Shown: positions 50,235 to 59,721 of the stretch, in pieces
How positions within the stretch are numbered: position 1 is the stretch's first letter
How the letters are laid out: the number at the start of each line of letters is the position of its first letter
The notes under the pieces: model-generated
Told to the model about the DNA's origin: nothing
The model's input: the letters and a program-made list of their open reading frames with translations, nothing else
Database searches by the model: none
DNA from: Mucilaginibacter gossypiicola
GTDB lineage: Bacteria; Bacteroidota; Bacteroidia; Sphingobacteriales; Sphingobacteriaceae
Length of the DNA: 64,000 nucleotides
Assembly (NCBI RefSeq): GCF_900110105.1
Contig: NZ_FOCL01000005.1
Location: forward strand, 124,001-188,000
Direction of reading: 5' to 3'
Translations under genes and position numbers: made by a program

Positions 50235-51746
50235 ATGAAAAAACAGTTATATACGTTGATCCTTGTTTTTAGCGGCCTTACCTGCTTTGCTCAAAAGGAT
50301 TACAACATCTTGCGCTATGGTGCAAAAATGGGCCTCAATTACAATAATGCCGCTGCTATTCAAAAAACTATCGACGCGGCTGCCAAAAAAGGCGGACGGG
50401 TTGTTATTCCGGCAGGTTATTTTATAACGGGGCCTATAAAGTTAAAAAGCGGCGTGGAGCTGCATTTTAATAACGATGCCATACTTTTAGGCAGCACCAA
50501 ACGCCTCGACTACGCAGAAAACGGCGAGCCGCTGATCTCGGCTATCAATCAGCAAAATGTAGCTATTACCGGCAACGGTGTTATAGATGGCCAGGGCAGG
50601 GACCTGGTTGAAAACGTACTGTTGCTGCTGCGCCAGGGTAAAATGCATGATAAGGAATGGCTGTTGAAGCGCCCCGGGGAAAAAAGCCGGCCGATGATCG
50701 TGCTGTTCAAAAGTTGCAAACGGGTAAAAGTGAATAACATCACTATTAAAAATTCCGCAGCATGGGTGCAAAGTTATAACGACTGTGATGGCGTATCTAT
50801 CGACAGTATGAAGGTGCAAAGCACGGCTTATTGGAATAATGACGGTATTGATATTGTCGACTCAAAAAATGTTAAAATAACCAACAGCTATTTTAACGCC
50901 GCCGACGATGCTATCTGCCTGAAATCGGAAACGGCCGGGAAAAGTTGCGAAAACATAACTGTTGAAAATTGTACACTTCGGTCAAGTGCCAGTGGTTTCA
51001 AACTCGGTACCGGGTCTGTTGGAGGATTTAAAAATATCAATGTTAAAAACCTGGTTGTTTTTGATACCTACCGCTCGGCCGTAGCCCTCGAAACCGTAGA
51101 CGGCGCTTTTTTATCAGACATTAATATCAGTCATGTTACAGGTAAAAATGTAGGTAACGCCATCTTTATCCGTTTAGGGCATCGTAACAAGGACGAACGC
51201 TACAGTACCATAAACAATGTAGTTATTGATGATTTGAAAGCTGATGTGCCCAATGCAAAACCTGATATAGGTTACCCTGTTGAAGGGCCTGCACCTAAAG
51301 TAGCACCGCATAACCTGGTTCCCTCATCAATAGTAGGCTTGCCCGGCCACCCGGTTCAAAATATAATCTTAAAAAATATTGAGATCACATATGGCGGCGG
51401 GGCGAAAAAGGAAATAGCCTTTATCTGTACCGATTCGCTGGCAAATGTAACCGAAAACCCAGCCGGTTATCCCGAATTTACTATGTTTGGCGAGCTTCCT
51501 TCCTGGGGTTTGTATACGAGGCATGCATCGGGCATAAGCATCAGTAATTTTAAAATTAAGTTACAGCAGGAAGATTTTCGCCCGGCACTGGTTTTTGATG
51601 ACGTTAATGGTTTAAACCTCAAAATGATCGAAGTACCGCCATCAGCGGCATTGCCCGTTATTGTTTATAAGGAGGTTACAAAGTTAACCACCGACGGGCT
51701 GGCAATTCCTTCGGGGGGTAACGCTATCGAAACTAAAAGCAAATGA
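50235..51746 (+). CDS. GH28 family glycoside hydrolase (polygalacturonase-like)
   Basis: A 503-residue exported enzyme with a right-handed beta-helix. Signal peptide MKKQLYTLILVFSGLTCFAQ. The start of the helix is YNILRYGAKMGLNYNNAAAI, a pectate-lyase-like opening. Active-site parts are NNDGIDIVDSKNVKI (in place of N-T-D-G-I-D), AADDAICLKSE with the catalytic Asp pair, and SSASGFKLGTG. The usual G-H-G His segment is replaced by S-G-F-K, found in divergent exo-acting GH28. It should release uronic acids or related sugars from pectin side chains or backbone. It overlaps the GH92 gene by 4 nt (ATGA). Confidence 0.88.
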   Translation: MKKQLYTLILVFSGLTCFAQKDYNILRYGAKMGLNYNNAAAIQKTIDAAAKKGGRVVIPAGYFITGPIKLKSGVELHFNNDAILLGSTKRLDYAENGEPLISAINQQNVAITGNGVIDGQGRDLVENVLLLLRQGKMHDKEWLLKRPGEKSRPMIVLFKSCKRVKVNNITIKNSAAWVQSYNDCDGVSIDSMKVQSTAYWNNDGIDIVDSKNVKITNSYFNAADDAICLKSETAGKSCENITVENCTLRSSASGFKLGTGSVGGFKNINVKNLVVFDTYRSAVALETVDGAFLSDINISHVTGKNVGNAIFIRLGHRNKDERYSTINNVVIDDLKADVPNAKPDIGYPVEGPAPKVAPHNLVPSSIVGLPGHPVQNIILKNIEITYGGGAKKEIAFICTDSLANVTENPAGYPEFTMFGELPSWGLYTRHASGISISNFKIKLQQEDFRPALVFDDVNGLNLKMIEVPPSAALPVIVYKEVTKLTTDGLAIPSGGNAIETKSK

Positions 51747-51763
51747 TCTGTTCGGAGCCGTTA

Positions 51764-54043
51764 ATGAATATCAAATCAAAATATAAAATATTCGCGTTTG
51801 TCTTAATGCTGTATTGCTACAGTGCTTACGCGCAAAATGTGGTTAAATATGTGCAACCAATGGCTGGCAGCGGCGCGGCAACCACGCCGGCGGCACTGAA
51901 GCACGGTGCCGGCACTGAGTTGTTTGCCAATACCATACCCGCTGTTACCACGCCCTTTGCCATGACACAGTGGAGCCCGCAAACACAGGCATCAGAAAAT
52001 AAATGTATTGCACCTTATAGGTATAGCGACGAATATTTCAGCGGTATCCGGGCAACACATTGGCTAAGCGGTTCCTGTACCCATGATTATGGCAGTTTTA
52101 CCATCATGCCCGTAAGCGGGAAACTAAAAACGCACGATTATGCGGTAAAACTTAAACATAGTGATGAACAATCCTCTCCATATCTCTACAGCATTAATTT
52201 AATTAATATAGAAGCTTCGGTAACTTCAACACCCCGTTGTGCTATCCTAAAGTTTACGGCCCTGAAAACGGATAGTGTTTACCTGCTGATAACTCCTAAC
52301 AGCGATTACAACCAGGGCTTTATTAAGGTAGATGCTTCCCGCGGTGAGGTACAGGCCTATAACCCCGTTCACCGGATTTACCAGGGATGGGGGAAGGAGG
52401 CCGGTTTTAAGGGCTACATGGTGGCTAAAATTGAGCCACCTATACGTACCCACGGTACATTTGCAGGCGATACTGTTTACGGCGACCCTGCGATAAGCAA
52501 TAAAAAGGGAATAGGCGCTTATATCGGTTTTAAGCTAAAGGCAGGCGAAAGTATCAGTCTTAAGATAGGTACCTCATTCAGTAGTTTGGAGGGCGCACGC
52601 AAAAACCTCGAAGCCGAATTGCCGGATTGGGATTTTGATGCTACTGTTGCTAAAAGCAAAGCTGTTTGGGAAAAAGCGCTATCTCAAATTAACCTGCAAA
52701 CAGCTGTTGAAAAAGACAAGCGCGTATTTTATACATCATTTTACCATGCTATGCAGCAGCCGCGTTTATACAACGATGTGGATGGCTCATACCCTCAATT
52801 TGCTTCCGTTAATAAAATCGGCAAGCTTATGGGCGGAAATTATTATGATGATTTTTCATTATGGGATATTTACAGGGCGCAGTTGCCGTGGTTTGAATTG
52901 CTTAAACCCTCGCTGATCAATGATGTAGTAAAATCGATGGTACTTAAAGGGCAGCAAGGGGGATGGTTACCAATATTCCCTTGCTGGAACAGCTACACTT
53001 CCGAGATGATAGGCGATCATTGCAGTTCGGTCATAGCATCGGCTTATTTGAAAGGGATAGGCGATTTTAGCGCGCCCGAAGCTTACCGGCTCATAAGGCA
53101 AAACGCTTTTGATACGCCGGCAAACCGTGCAGATTACGTGGAGGGAAAAGGTCGCCGGGCACTGGATACTTATCTGAAATACCATTATATACCAGTAGAG
53201 GATAGCGTACCTGATGCCTTTCATAAAAAAGAGCAGGTGAGCCGCACGCTGGAGTATGCATATGATGATTACGCCGCGGCTATGATGGCCAAAAAAACGG
53301 GTAAAATAGCCGATCACAATATACTGATTAAAAGAGCTGCTTATTACCAGAACGTATTTGACAAAAATACCGGTATGGTAAGGGGCCGCCACGCGGATGG
53401 CAGCTGGATAAGCGATTACAGGCCCGATAGCAAAGCTTACTACATAACTGAAGGTACACCAAGGCAATATACCTTTTATGTACCGCAGGATGTGCCCGGT
53501 TTGGCAAGGCTTATGGGAGGACCCTCAAAACTGGAATCATCGCTGGATAGCCTTTTTATAAAAAACGAGTACTGGCATGGAAACGAGCCGGGGCACCAGG
53601 TACCTTTTATGTATAACTATACATCGGCACCATGGAAAACCCAAAAAGTTGTGCGTGAGATATTGGCAACGGAATACGGTGACGGGCCGGGCGGTTTAAG
53701 CGGCAACGATGATGCTGGTCAGATGTCGGCGTGGTATATGTTCGCCTCGGTAGGTTTATACCCGCTGAACCCCGTATCAGGCGAATACCTGATCAGCTCG
53801 CCAATTTTCGACCATGTTTCAGTTCGATTGGGAAACGGTAAAGTTTTTCAGATCGCCGCACATAAAAAAACCAGGAACTCACAATACATCTACTTGGTTA
53901 AATGGAACGGGAAAATTATCGGCAAAAATTACATCACATACAAAAATATTGTAAAAGGCGGCCGGCTGGATGTTTACCTTCAGGATAAGCCCGACCTGGC
54001 CTGGGGAGCAAATTCTGCCATGCAACCCAAAGGGATTAATTAA
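51764..54043 (+). CDS. GH92 family alpha-mannosidase-like enzyme
   Basis: A 759-residue exported protein if translation starts at ATG 51764 (MNIKSKYKIFAFVLMLYCYS, then AYAQ); ATG 51743, overlapping the GH28 stop, is an alternative. GH92 hallmarks are VQPMAGSGAATTPAALKHGA at the N-terminal domain, GQQGGWLPIFPCWNSYTSEM, and GNEPGHQVPFMYNYTSAPWK followed by GGLSGNDDAGQMSAWYMFAS. GH92 enzymes are calcium-dependent exo-alpha-mannosidases. The first motif, GTGG in most members, reads GSGAATT, and P-G is kept further on. Its presence among GH28 enzymes is unusual for a pectin locus. Confidence 0.93.
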   Translation: MNIKSKYKIFAFVLMLYCYSAYAQNVVKYVQPMAGSGAATTPAALKHGAGTELFANTIPAVTTPFAMTQWSPQTQASENKCIAPYRYSDEYFSGIRATHWLSGSCTHDYGSFTIMPVSGKLKTHDYAVKLKHSDEQSSPYLYSINLINIEASVTSTPRCAILKFTALKTDSVYLLITPNSDYNQGFIKVDASRGEVQAYNPVHRIYQGWGKEAGFKGYMVAKIEPPIRTHGTFAGDTVYGDPAISNKKGIGAYIGFKLKAGESISLKIGTSFSSLEGARKNLEAELPDWDFDATVAKSKAVWEKALSQINLQTAVEKDKRVFYTSFYHAMQQPRLYNDVDGSYPQFASVNKIGKLMGGNYYDDFSLWDIYRAQLPWFELLKPSLINDVVKSMVLKGQQGGWLPIFPCWNSYTSEMIGDHCSSVIASAYLKGIGDFSAPEAYRLIRQNAFDTPANRADYVEGKGRRALDTYLKYHYIPVEDSVPDAFHKKEQVSRTLEYAYDDYAAAMMAKKTGKIADHNILIKRAAYYQNVFDKNTGMVRGRHADGSWISDYRPDSKAYYITEGTPRQYTFYVPQDVPGLARLMGGPSKLESSLDSLFIKNEYWHGNEPGHQVPFMYNYTSAPWKTQKVVREILATEYGDGPGGLSGNDDAGQMSAWYMFASVGLYPLNPVSGEYLISSPIFDHVSVRLGNGKVFQIAAHKKTRNSQYIYLVKWNGKIIGKNYITYKNIVKGGRLDVYLQDKPDLAWGANSAMQPKGIN

Positions 54044-54052
54044 TACTACAAC

Positions 54053-55495
54053 ATGAAAAAAATATTGACCATAGTTTTGGCATGTATCAGCCTGTTTGCT
54101 AATGCCGGTCAAAAAGAATACAATATTCTGGATTATGGTGCTATTGGCAACGGTAAAACTGATGATGCCAAAGCCATACAGATGGCGATAGATGCCGCTT
54201 CAGATAAGGGTGGCGGACGTGTTATTATACCCTCTGGTCATACTTTTTTATGCAGCCCCTTCAACCTTAGGTCAAATATACAATTTGAGGTAGAGGTAAA
54301 TGCCGTACTGCTGGCCAATCCTGATGAAAGTGTTTACACTGAAAGCGCTTTTCGGGACAATAAAGGCGAAGGCACAATTTGGATAGGCGGCGAAAAACTG
54401 GTAAATGTAACCATTTGCGGAGGCGGTACAATTGACGGCAATGGTATTTCATTTATGGGTAAGGAGCTTGACGATGCCTATGAGCTTAAACCGTTTAATA
54501 TTATCGATCCGCGGCCGCACCTGCTAACCATTGTTGGCGGTCAAAACATTCGTATCCGCGACCTCACCATTAAAAATTCGGCTTACTGGACCGTGCATTT
54601 GGTTGGCTGCAATGATGTTGCTATAGATAATTTGACTTTGCTTAACAGCTTGAAAGTACGCAACAGTGATGGTATCGATCTTGACCACAGCCAAAATGTG
54701 CGGATAAGTAATTGTTACATCGAATCGGGTGATGATTGCATCTGTTTGAAAAATAGGCGCGAGTACGCGGATTTTGGGCCCTGCGAAAATATTGTGGTAA
54801 GCAACTGCACCATGACATCCCGCTCATGCGCAATTAAAATAGGATCTGAAAATGTAGACAGGATAAGCCATGTGCTTATCAATAACTGCATCATTAAAAA
54901 CAGCAACCGTGGCATCGGCATCCAAAACCGGGATGAAGGAACGGTGAGCGATATTGTTTTTTCGAATATAATGATCAGTGCTCACCTTTTTTCGGATACC
55001 TGGTGGGGCAAGGCCGAGCCCATTTATGTAACCGCATATCGCAGGGCCAAAACGGGCAACAAGGATGCAGGATGGCGCTTTGCCAAAGGCCAAGCCGAAG
55101 GCAGGGTAGGTGAGGTACGCAATATTTATTTCAGCAACATCAAGTGTGTTAGTGAAAATGGTATCTATGTAGGAGGAGAAACACCAGATAAGGTTTTGGG
55201 GATAACTTTTGACCAGGTTGATGTGATGATCGATAAAACCACAAACATTCCCGGTGGAGTATATGACCGCAGGCCGGCACAGGTTGAAGGTTTACTAAAA
55301 CGACAAACATCTGCATTTTACCTCGACCAGTCAAAAAACATCAGCATCAGAAATTGCTCGGCAAATTGGAGCAATACCCGGCCCGCCTATTTTGCCCACG
55401 TGTTGGAAAGTCACGCCGTGGTGCAGCTTACTATAAATAACCTGACCGGAGATTCAGCATTTCCGGGTAAAATTAAAGCTATACAAAAATATTAA
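54053..55495 (+). CDS. GH28 family glycoside hydrolase (polygalacturonase-like)
   Basis: A 480-residue exported beta-helix enzyme, the second GH28 in this operon. Signal peptide MKKILTIVLACISLFANA. Start of the helix YNILDYGAIGNGKTDDAKAI. Active-site regions: NSDGIDLDHSQNVRIS, SGDDCICLKNRREYADFG with Asp-Asp and Cys, and TSRSCAIKIGSENV. R-I-K is partly conserved as AIKIGS. It is not a close copy of the first GH28 and probably acts on a different bond. It begins 9 nt after the GH92 stop. Confidence 0.9.
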   Translation: MKKILTIVLACISLFANAGQKEYNILDYGAIGNGKTDDAKAIQMAIDAASDKGGGRVIIPSGHTFLCSPFNLRSNIQFEVEVNAVLLANPDESVYTESAFRDNKGEGTIWIGGEKLVNVTICGGGTIDGNGISFMGKELDDAYELKPFNIIDPRPHLLTIVGGQNIRIRDLTIKNSAYWTVHLVGCNDVAIDNLTLLNSLKVRNSDGIDLDHSQNVRISNCYIESGDDCICLKNRREYADFGPCENIVVSNCTMTSRSCAIKIGSENVDRISHVLINNCIIKNSNRGIGIQNRDEGTVSDIVFSNIMISAHLFSDTWWGKAEPIYVTAYRRAKTGNKDAGWRFAKGQAEGRVGEVRNIYFSNIKCVSENGIYVGGETPDKVLGITFDQVDVMIDKTTNIPGGVYDRRPAQVEGLLKRQTSAFYLDQSKNISIRNCSANWSNTRPAYFAHVLESHAVVQLTINNLTGDSAFPGKIKAIQKY

Positions 55496-55499
55496 TATC

Positions 55500-57572
55500 A
55501 TGTTTAAAACCATCCGCGTTATAGTTGTACTGTTGTTGTTTATTTGTATAAATGCGAGGGCGCAAAAGAAAGCATATCTTTTCAGCTACTTTGAAAATAA
55601 CGGGGAAGATGGGTTACACCTTGCCTATAGCCTTGATGGCTTAAAGTGGCAGTCGCTCAATAATGACAGCGCTGTTTTAAAACCTATGGTAGCGAAAGAT
55701 AAACTGATGCGCGACCCATGCATTATCAAGGGTGCGGACGGCTTGTTCCATATGGTTTGGACGGTAAGCTGGAAAGACCGTGGGATAGGGTATGCTTCAT
55801 CGCCCGACCTGATCCATTGGTCGGTGCAACAGTTTATACCGGTTATGCAAAAAGACCCCGCTGCCCTTAACTGCTGGGCACCGGAAATTACTTACGATCC
55901 GGATACAAAAAATTACATGCTTTATTGGGCTACAACCATTCCCGGCAGGTTTCCTGAAACCGAGGAAGCCGGAGAAAAGAACCACAGGATCTACTACACT
56001 ACAACCCGCGATTTTAGAACTTACAGCGAAACGCGATTGCTGTATGATCAGGGTTTTAATGTTATTGATGCCTCGATACAAAAAGCAGGAAAGCAGTATG
56101 TTATGTTCCTGAAAAATGAAACCAAAAAACCTGTTGCCGAGAAAAATATCAGGTTGGCATTCAGCGATAAATTAACCGGCGGATACGGTAAGGCATCAGC
56201 ACCAATAACAGGTAATTACTGGGCCGAAGGACCAACCGCTATTAAAATAGGCAATAAATGGACGGTTTATTTTGATAAGTATATGGATCACCACTACGGA
56301 GCGGTACAGTCGGCAGATTTGAAAAACTGGACAGATATTTCTGACCAATTAACCATGCCAAAAGGCATCAGACACGGTACAGTGTTGACCATCACCCAAC
56401 AGGAATTGCGTAAGCTGACCGATTATTTTCAAACGCCGTTTACATTGAATAATCAACTGGCATTAACCCCGCCCATGGGCTGGAGCAGTTGGAATACCTT
56501 CAAAAAAGAACCATCCGAAAATGTTATTAAAGAAATAGCCGATGCCATGGTTGCTAAAGGTTTAAAAGCAGCCGGTTATGAATACGTAAATATTGATGAT
56601 TTCTGGAGCACCGGCAGGGATTCCCTGGGTAATATAATGGTTGATACCGTGAAATTTCCACACGGCATGAAAGCCCTTGCCGATTACATTCATAGTAAAG
56701 GATTAAAAGCGGGCATCTACACCAATATAGGCACTAAGGCCAATTACGCCACTTTAGCCAGCGGAGGCTTTTATGCGCAGGATATGAAAACTTTTGCCGA
56801 TTGGGGATATGAATATGTAAAAGTTGATGTAAATTTTGCACCTGTGCGTACCGAGGAAGCCTACAAAAATGAGTTTACCAAAGTATCGCAGGCGGTGAAG
56901 TACGCGGGCAGGCCAATGGTATTCAGCATTTGTAACCAGGGTGGCCGCGATTACTGGAACTGGGCACCTGCTTTGGGTAATACCTGGCGTGTTGGCGGTG
57001 ATATAGATCATTCGCCCAAAGAAACGAAAAGCCAGTGGGAAGGCGTAAATTACGAGCTGGACCTATCTTCAAAACATACCGATATTGCCGGTCCCGGGCA
57101 TTGGAACGACGCAGATATGATGTTGGTTGGCGTTGGTGACGATGGCGGCCGGCTCAAGGTGATGAACGCAGAAGAACAAAAAGCGCATTTCAGCATGTGG
57201 TGCATGATAGCTTCGCCGCTAATTATGGGGAACGATATCCGCCGCCTGTCTCCCGAAGCTTCGGCTATACTTACCAATAGGGAAGCAATTGCTGTTAACC
57301 AGGATGTTTTAGGTAAACAAGGAAAACTTGTTGCCGAACTCCAGCCCGGGTTACAGGTTTGGTTAAAGCCGCTTGCTCATCACAAATTCGCGATAGCGCT
57401 GTTTAACCGTACCGGGGCAGCCGCCTCAATAACATGCGATTTTAAAAAAGCGGGCTTGCCGTCAAGATTGAAACTCAGGGATATCTGGCAGCATAAGCCG
57501 CTTGGCGAATTTAACGGAGCGTATGCTGGATCTTTACCATCACATGGGGTTCAAATGCTTTTGGCCAAATAA
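55500..57572 (+). CDS. GH43-like / GH27 fusion protein
   Basis: A 690-residue exported protein (signal MFKTIRVIVVLLLFICINAR). Residues about 22-310 form a five-bladed beta-propeller of the GH43-type: AYLFSYFENNGEDGLHLAYS, LMRDPCIIKGADGLFHMVWT, APEITYDPDTKNYMLYWA and a later YWAEGPTAIKIGNKWTVYFD. From about 320 on it is a GH27 TIM barrel and C-terminal sheet: LTPPMGWSSWNTFKKE, EYVNIDDFWS, YVKVDVNF with nucleophile Asp443, and GHWNDADMMLVG with the acid/base Asp537. GH27 enzymes are alpha-galactosidases or beta-L-arabinopyranosidases. Fusion to a GH43-like propeller implies coupled removal of two side-chain sugars. It is the last gene of the operon. Confidence 0.9.
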   Translation: MFKTIRVIVVLLLFICINARAQKKAYLFSYFENNGEDGLHLAYSLDGLKWQSLNNDSAVLKPMVAKDKLMRDPCIIKGADGLFHMVWTVSWKDRGIGYASSPDLIHWSVQQFIPVMQKDPAALNCWAPEITYDPDTKNYMLYWATTIPGRFPETEEAGEKNHRIYYTTTRDFRTYSETRLLYDQGFNVIDASIQKAGKQYVMFLKNETKKPVAEKNIRLAFSDKLTGGYGKASAPITGNYWAEGPTAIKIGNKWTVYFDKYMDHHYGAVQSADLKNWTDISDQLTMPKGIRHGTVLTITQQELRKLTDYFQTPFTLNNQLALTPPMGWSSWNTFKKEPSENVIKEIADAMVAKGLKAAGYEYVNIDDFWSTGRDSLGNIMVDTVKFPHGMKALADYIHSKGLKAGIYTNIGTKANYATLASGGFYAQDMKTFADWGYEYVKVDVNFAPVRTEEAYKNEFTKVSQAVKYAGRPMVFSICNQGGRDYWNWAPALGNTWRVGGDIDHSPKETKSQWEGVNYELDLSSKHTDIAGPGHWNDADMMLVGVGDDGGRLKVMNAEEQKAHFSMWCMIASPLIMGNDIRRLSPEASAILTNREAIAVNQDVLGKQGKLVAELQPGLQVWLKPLAHHKFAIALFNRTGAAASITCDFKKAGLPSRLKLRDIWQHKPLGEFNGAYAGSLPSHGVQMLLAK

Positions 57573-57853
57573 ATTTTGTTGTGCTGGTTTACAAAACCAA
57601 TTTGTTTGTCTGATAGGTATTCAGTCTTAACAATTCTATTACCGGTAACGCCACGTAAGCGTTACACGATAATCTGTTAAATTGCAGAGGCGGCGGTTTG
57701 GGTTATTCCATCGCCTCGCAACAATGATGCTTGCAGCAACCTGTTTCATAGGGGTATTGAAACAATCTCTGCTACCCGCTAAAAAAATGTCGTGCTCACG
57801 CGGGAGATCATGCGTGAGAGCAACGCAACACCCTTTAATTTATTCTGTAGCAA
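57573..57853. other. Intergenic region with weak hairpins
   Basis: TGGTTT-ACA-AAACCA (57588-57602) followed by AATTTGTTTG may end the glycan operon. CTCACGC and GCGTGAG (57795-57817) form a second hairpin without a T-run, just before the convergent dehydrogenase gene. Nothing else is visible. Confidence 0.4.
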
Positions 57854-58792
57854 CTATTCATAAATGGCAACAAAACGACCATTAACACCGCCTTTTTTGA
57901 GCTGATCAAGGCTGTCAGGAATTTTATCAAAGGAAATTTTAATGATATTTGATTTGATATTACCCGAAGCCATTAATTTTAGCACTTCTTCGGCTTCATG
58001 TTTCTCGCCGTTTGAAGCGCCTACATATGTGATCTCTTTCATGGTTACTTTTTGCGCCGAAATGGTGGCCATCTCTTTTGCCAAACCGATCTGAACAACA
58101 CGGCCTCTTGGTTTGATCGCGTCGATCGCCGAAGCTGTGGTAGTTCCAAAACCTGCAAAATCGATGATAACATCTAAACCAACCTGCTCAAAATCACGAA
58201 TATCTGCAGAGATACCCTTGATGCCGGTGGCTTTTGCTTCATCCCATGTTTTCGTGTTAACTTCAGCAACGTATACTTCGGCCCCTAATTCTTTGGCTAT
58301 CTGCACACCTAATGAACCTAATCCTCCGTAACCTATAATGCCAACATTCATGCCCTTTTGCACCAGGCCAGTTGTAACAACGGCTCTGTAAGCAGTTCTT
58401 GCAGCATCCATTGCCGGGGCGGCCTGTTCAAAGGGGACTTCGTCGGGCACATGTACACATTGATTGGCTAAAACAACCACAGCATCTGCAAAGCCTCCGT
58501 TCCGGTAGGTTCCCGGGCCATCAGTTGTCGCCGGTATGCCCACACGTTGGCCAAGCTGAAAATCGCTTACGCCTTCACCAATTTCGGCTACCACACCCGC
58601 TATTTCGTGTTCCAAAATGATCGGGATCTCCTTCAATAGCGAGGTAATGGTACCATCCATAAAGCTTACATCGCTGTGGCATAAACCGGCTGCTTTGATA
58701 TCTACTACAATTTCACCTTTTCCTGCTTTAGGATAGGGTATTTCCACTCTTTCCAGTGGTTCATTTATTCCGTTAAACTGCCACGCTTTCAT
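57854..58792 (-). CDS. Zinc-type alcohol dehydrogenase (MDR family), short form
   Basis: A 312-residue medium-chain dehydrogenase. Catalytic zinc ligands are visible in AAGLCHSDVSFMDG and ILEHEIAGVVAEIGEG. The NAD site is IIGYGGLGSLGVQIAKELGA. The usual structural-zinc loop with four Cys is absent; in its place is GIPATTDGPGTYRNGG, and total length is about 30 residues shorter than typical. It oxidises alcohols or reduces aldehydes with NAD(P). It lies on the minus strand after the SDR gene, separated by a strong terminator-like hairpin, so it may have its own promoter. Confidence 0.88.
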   Translation of the reverse strand: MKAWQFNGINEPLERVEIPYPKAGKGEIVVDIKAAGLCHSDVSFMDGTITSLLKEIPIILEHEIAGVVAEIGEGVSDFQLGQRVGIPATTDGPGTYRNGGFADAVVVLANQCVHVPDEVPFEQAAPAMDAARTAYRAVVTTGLVQKGMNVGIIGYGGLGSLGVQIAKELGAEVYVAEVNTKTWDEAKATGIKGISADIRDFEQVGLDVIIDFAGFGTTTASAIDAIKPRGRVVQIGLAKEMATISAQKVTMKEITYVGASNGEKHEAEEVLKLMASGNIKSNIIKISFDKIPDSLDQLKKGGVNGRFVAIYE

Positions 58793-58825
58793 TTGATGGT
58801 TTATTTAATATAAGTAACGTAATTG

Positions 58826-58871
58826 AATGAAAACAAAATCCAGGTTGGTCGGCCCGGATTTTGTTTTCATT
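58826..58871 (-). terminator. Strong 16-bp hairpin between SDR and ADH genes
   Basis: AATGAAAACAAAATCC and GGATTTTGTTTTCATT pair exactly; the inner GGCC-like bases add to the stem. It follows the SDR stop codon by 20 nt on the minus strand. The T-rich half of the stem could supply the U-run. Confidence 0.7.
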
Positions 58872-58890
58872 ACCCTGACTTGCATATACA

Positions 58891-59637
58891 TTATTGTGCG
58901 ATCATACCCGCATCGATAACATGCTCAGAACCGGTGATGTAAGATGATTCGTCTGATGCCAGGAACAAAACCAGGTTAGATACTTCTTTAGGCTGAGCTA
59001 AACGGCCAAGGGGGATCTGCTGCAGTGCATCGCCGCCGTCTTCGTTGGTAGCTTCAACCATCATAGGGGTATTAATAAATCCTGGGTGCACTGAATTTAC
59101 CCTGATGTTGTTAGGGCCATATTCAATGGCTGTGGCTTTGGTCATCCCTCTTACAGCAAATTTACTGGCTACGTAAGCCAGGCTGGGAAAACCATAATTG
59201 GCAACCATCCCCGCGATTGAAGAAATATTGACAATTGAGCCTATCCCTGCTTTTAGCATAGATGGCAAGGTGGCTTTCATGCCATAAAAAAGGCTGTGCT
59301 GGTTAACATTGCATACTTTTTGGTAATCAGCTTCGGTAAGCTCTGCTGTTTTGGCTATCGGCCCTAAAATACCCGCGTTATTGACAAGCACATTGATCGG
59401 CCCGAATTTCTCTTCTCCGGCCTTAACCACGGCTGCCCATTGTTCGGCATTGGTTGTATCATGCTTAATAAAAATGGCATTTTCTCCCAGTTCTTTGGCT
59501 AAAGCTGCGCCGGCTGCTTCAGATAGGTCAGTTAAAATTACTTTTGCACCTTCTGCTATAAATGTACGGGCATGTGATTCGCCCATGCCGCGGGCAGCAC
59601 CTGTTATAATGGCTACTTTTCCTTTTAATCGTTCCAT
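58891..59637 (-). CDS. Short-chain dehydrogenase/reductase
   Basis: From ATG 59637 the protein has 248 residues (MERLKGKVAIITGAARGMGE). Cofactor motif TGAARGMG, NNAG in NVLVNNAGILGP, and catalytic Ser and Y-x-x-x-K in VNISSIAGMVAN and AYVASKFAVRGM. The C-terminal YITGSEHVIDAGM is typical. It is a classical NAD(P)-dependent dehydrogenase, close to glucose-1-dehydrogenase or cyclopentanol-dehydrogenase-like members. It lies 84 nt after the AraC gene on the same strand. Confidence 0.9.
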   Translation of the reverse strand: MERLKGKVAIITGAARGMGESHARTFIAEGAKVILTDLSEAAGAALAKELGENAIFIKHDTTNAEQWAAVVKAGEEKFGPINVLVNNAGILGPIAKTAELTEADYQKVCNVNQHSLFYGMKATLPSMLKAGIGSIVNISSIAGMVANYGFPSLAYVASKFAVRGMTKATAIEYGPNNIRVNSVHPGFINTPMMVEATNEDGGDALQQIPLGRLAQPKEVSNLVLFLASDESSYITGSEHVIDAGMIAQ

Positions 59638-59721
59638 AATTCTTATAATTTGATAGATCAAATTTAGACTGGAAGAATAAGCCGGGCAATGTCAGGAAAA
59701 TGAGTTTACATGTCAGTTTCC

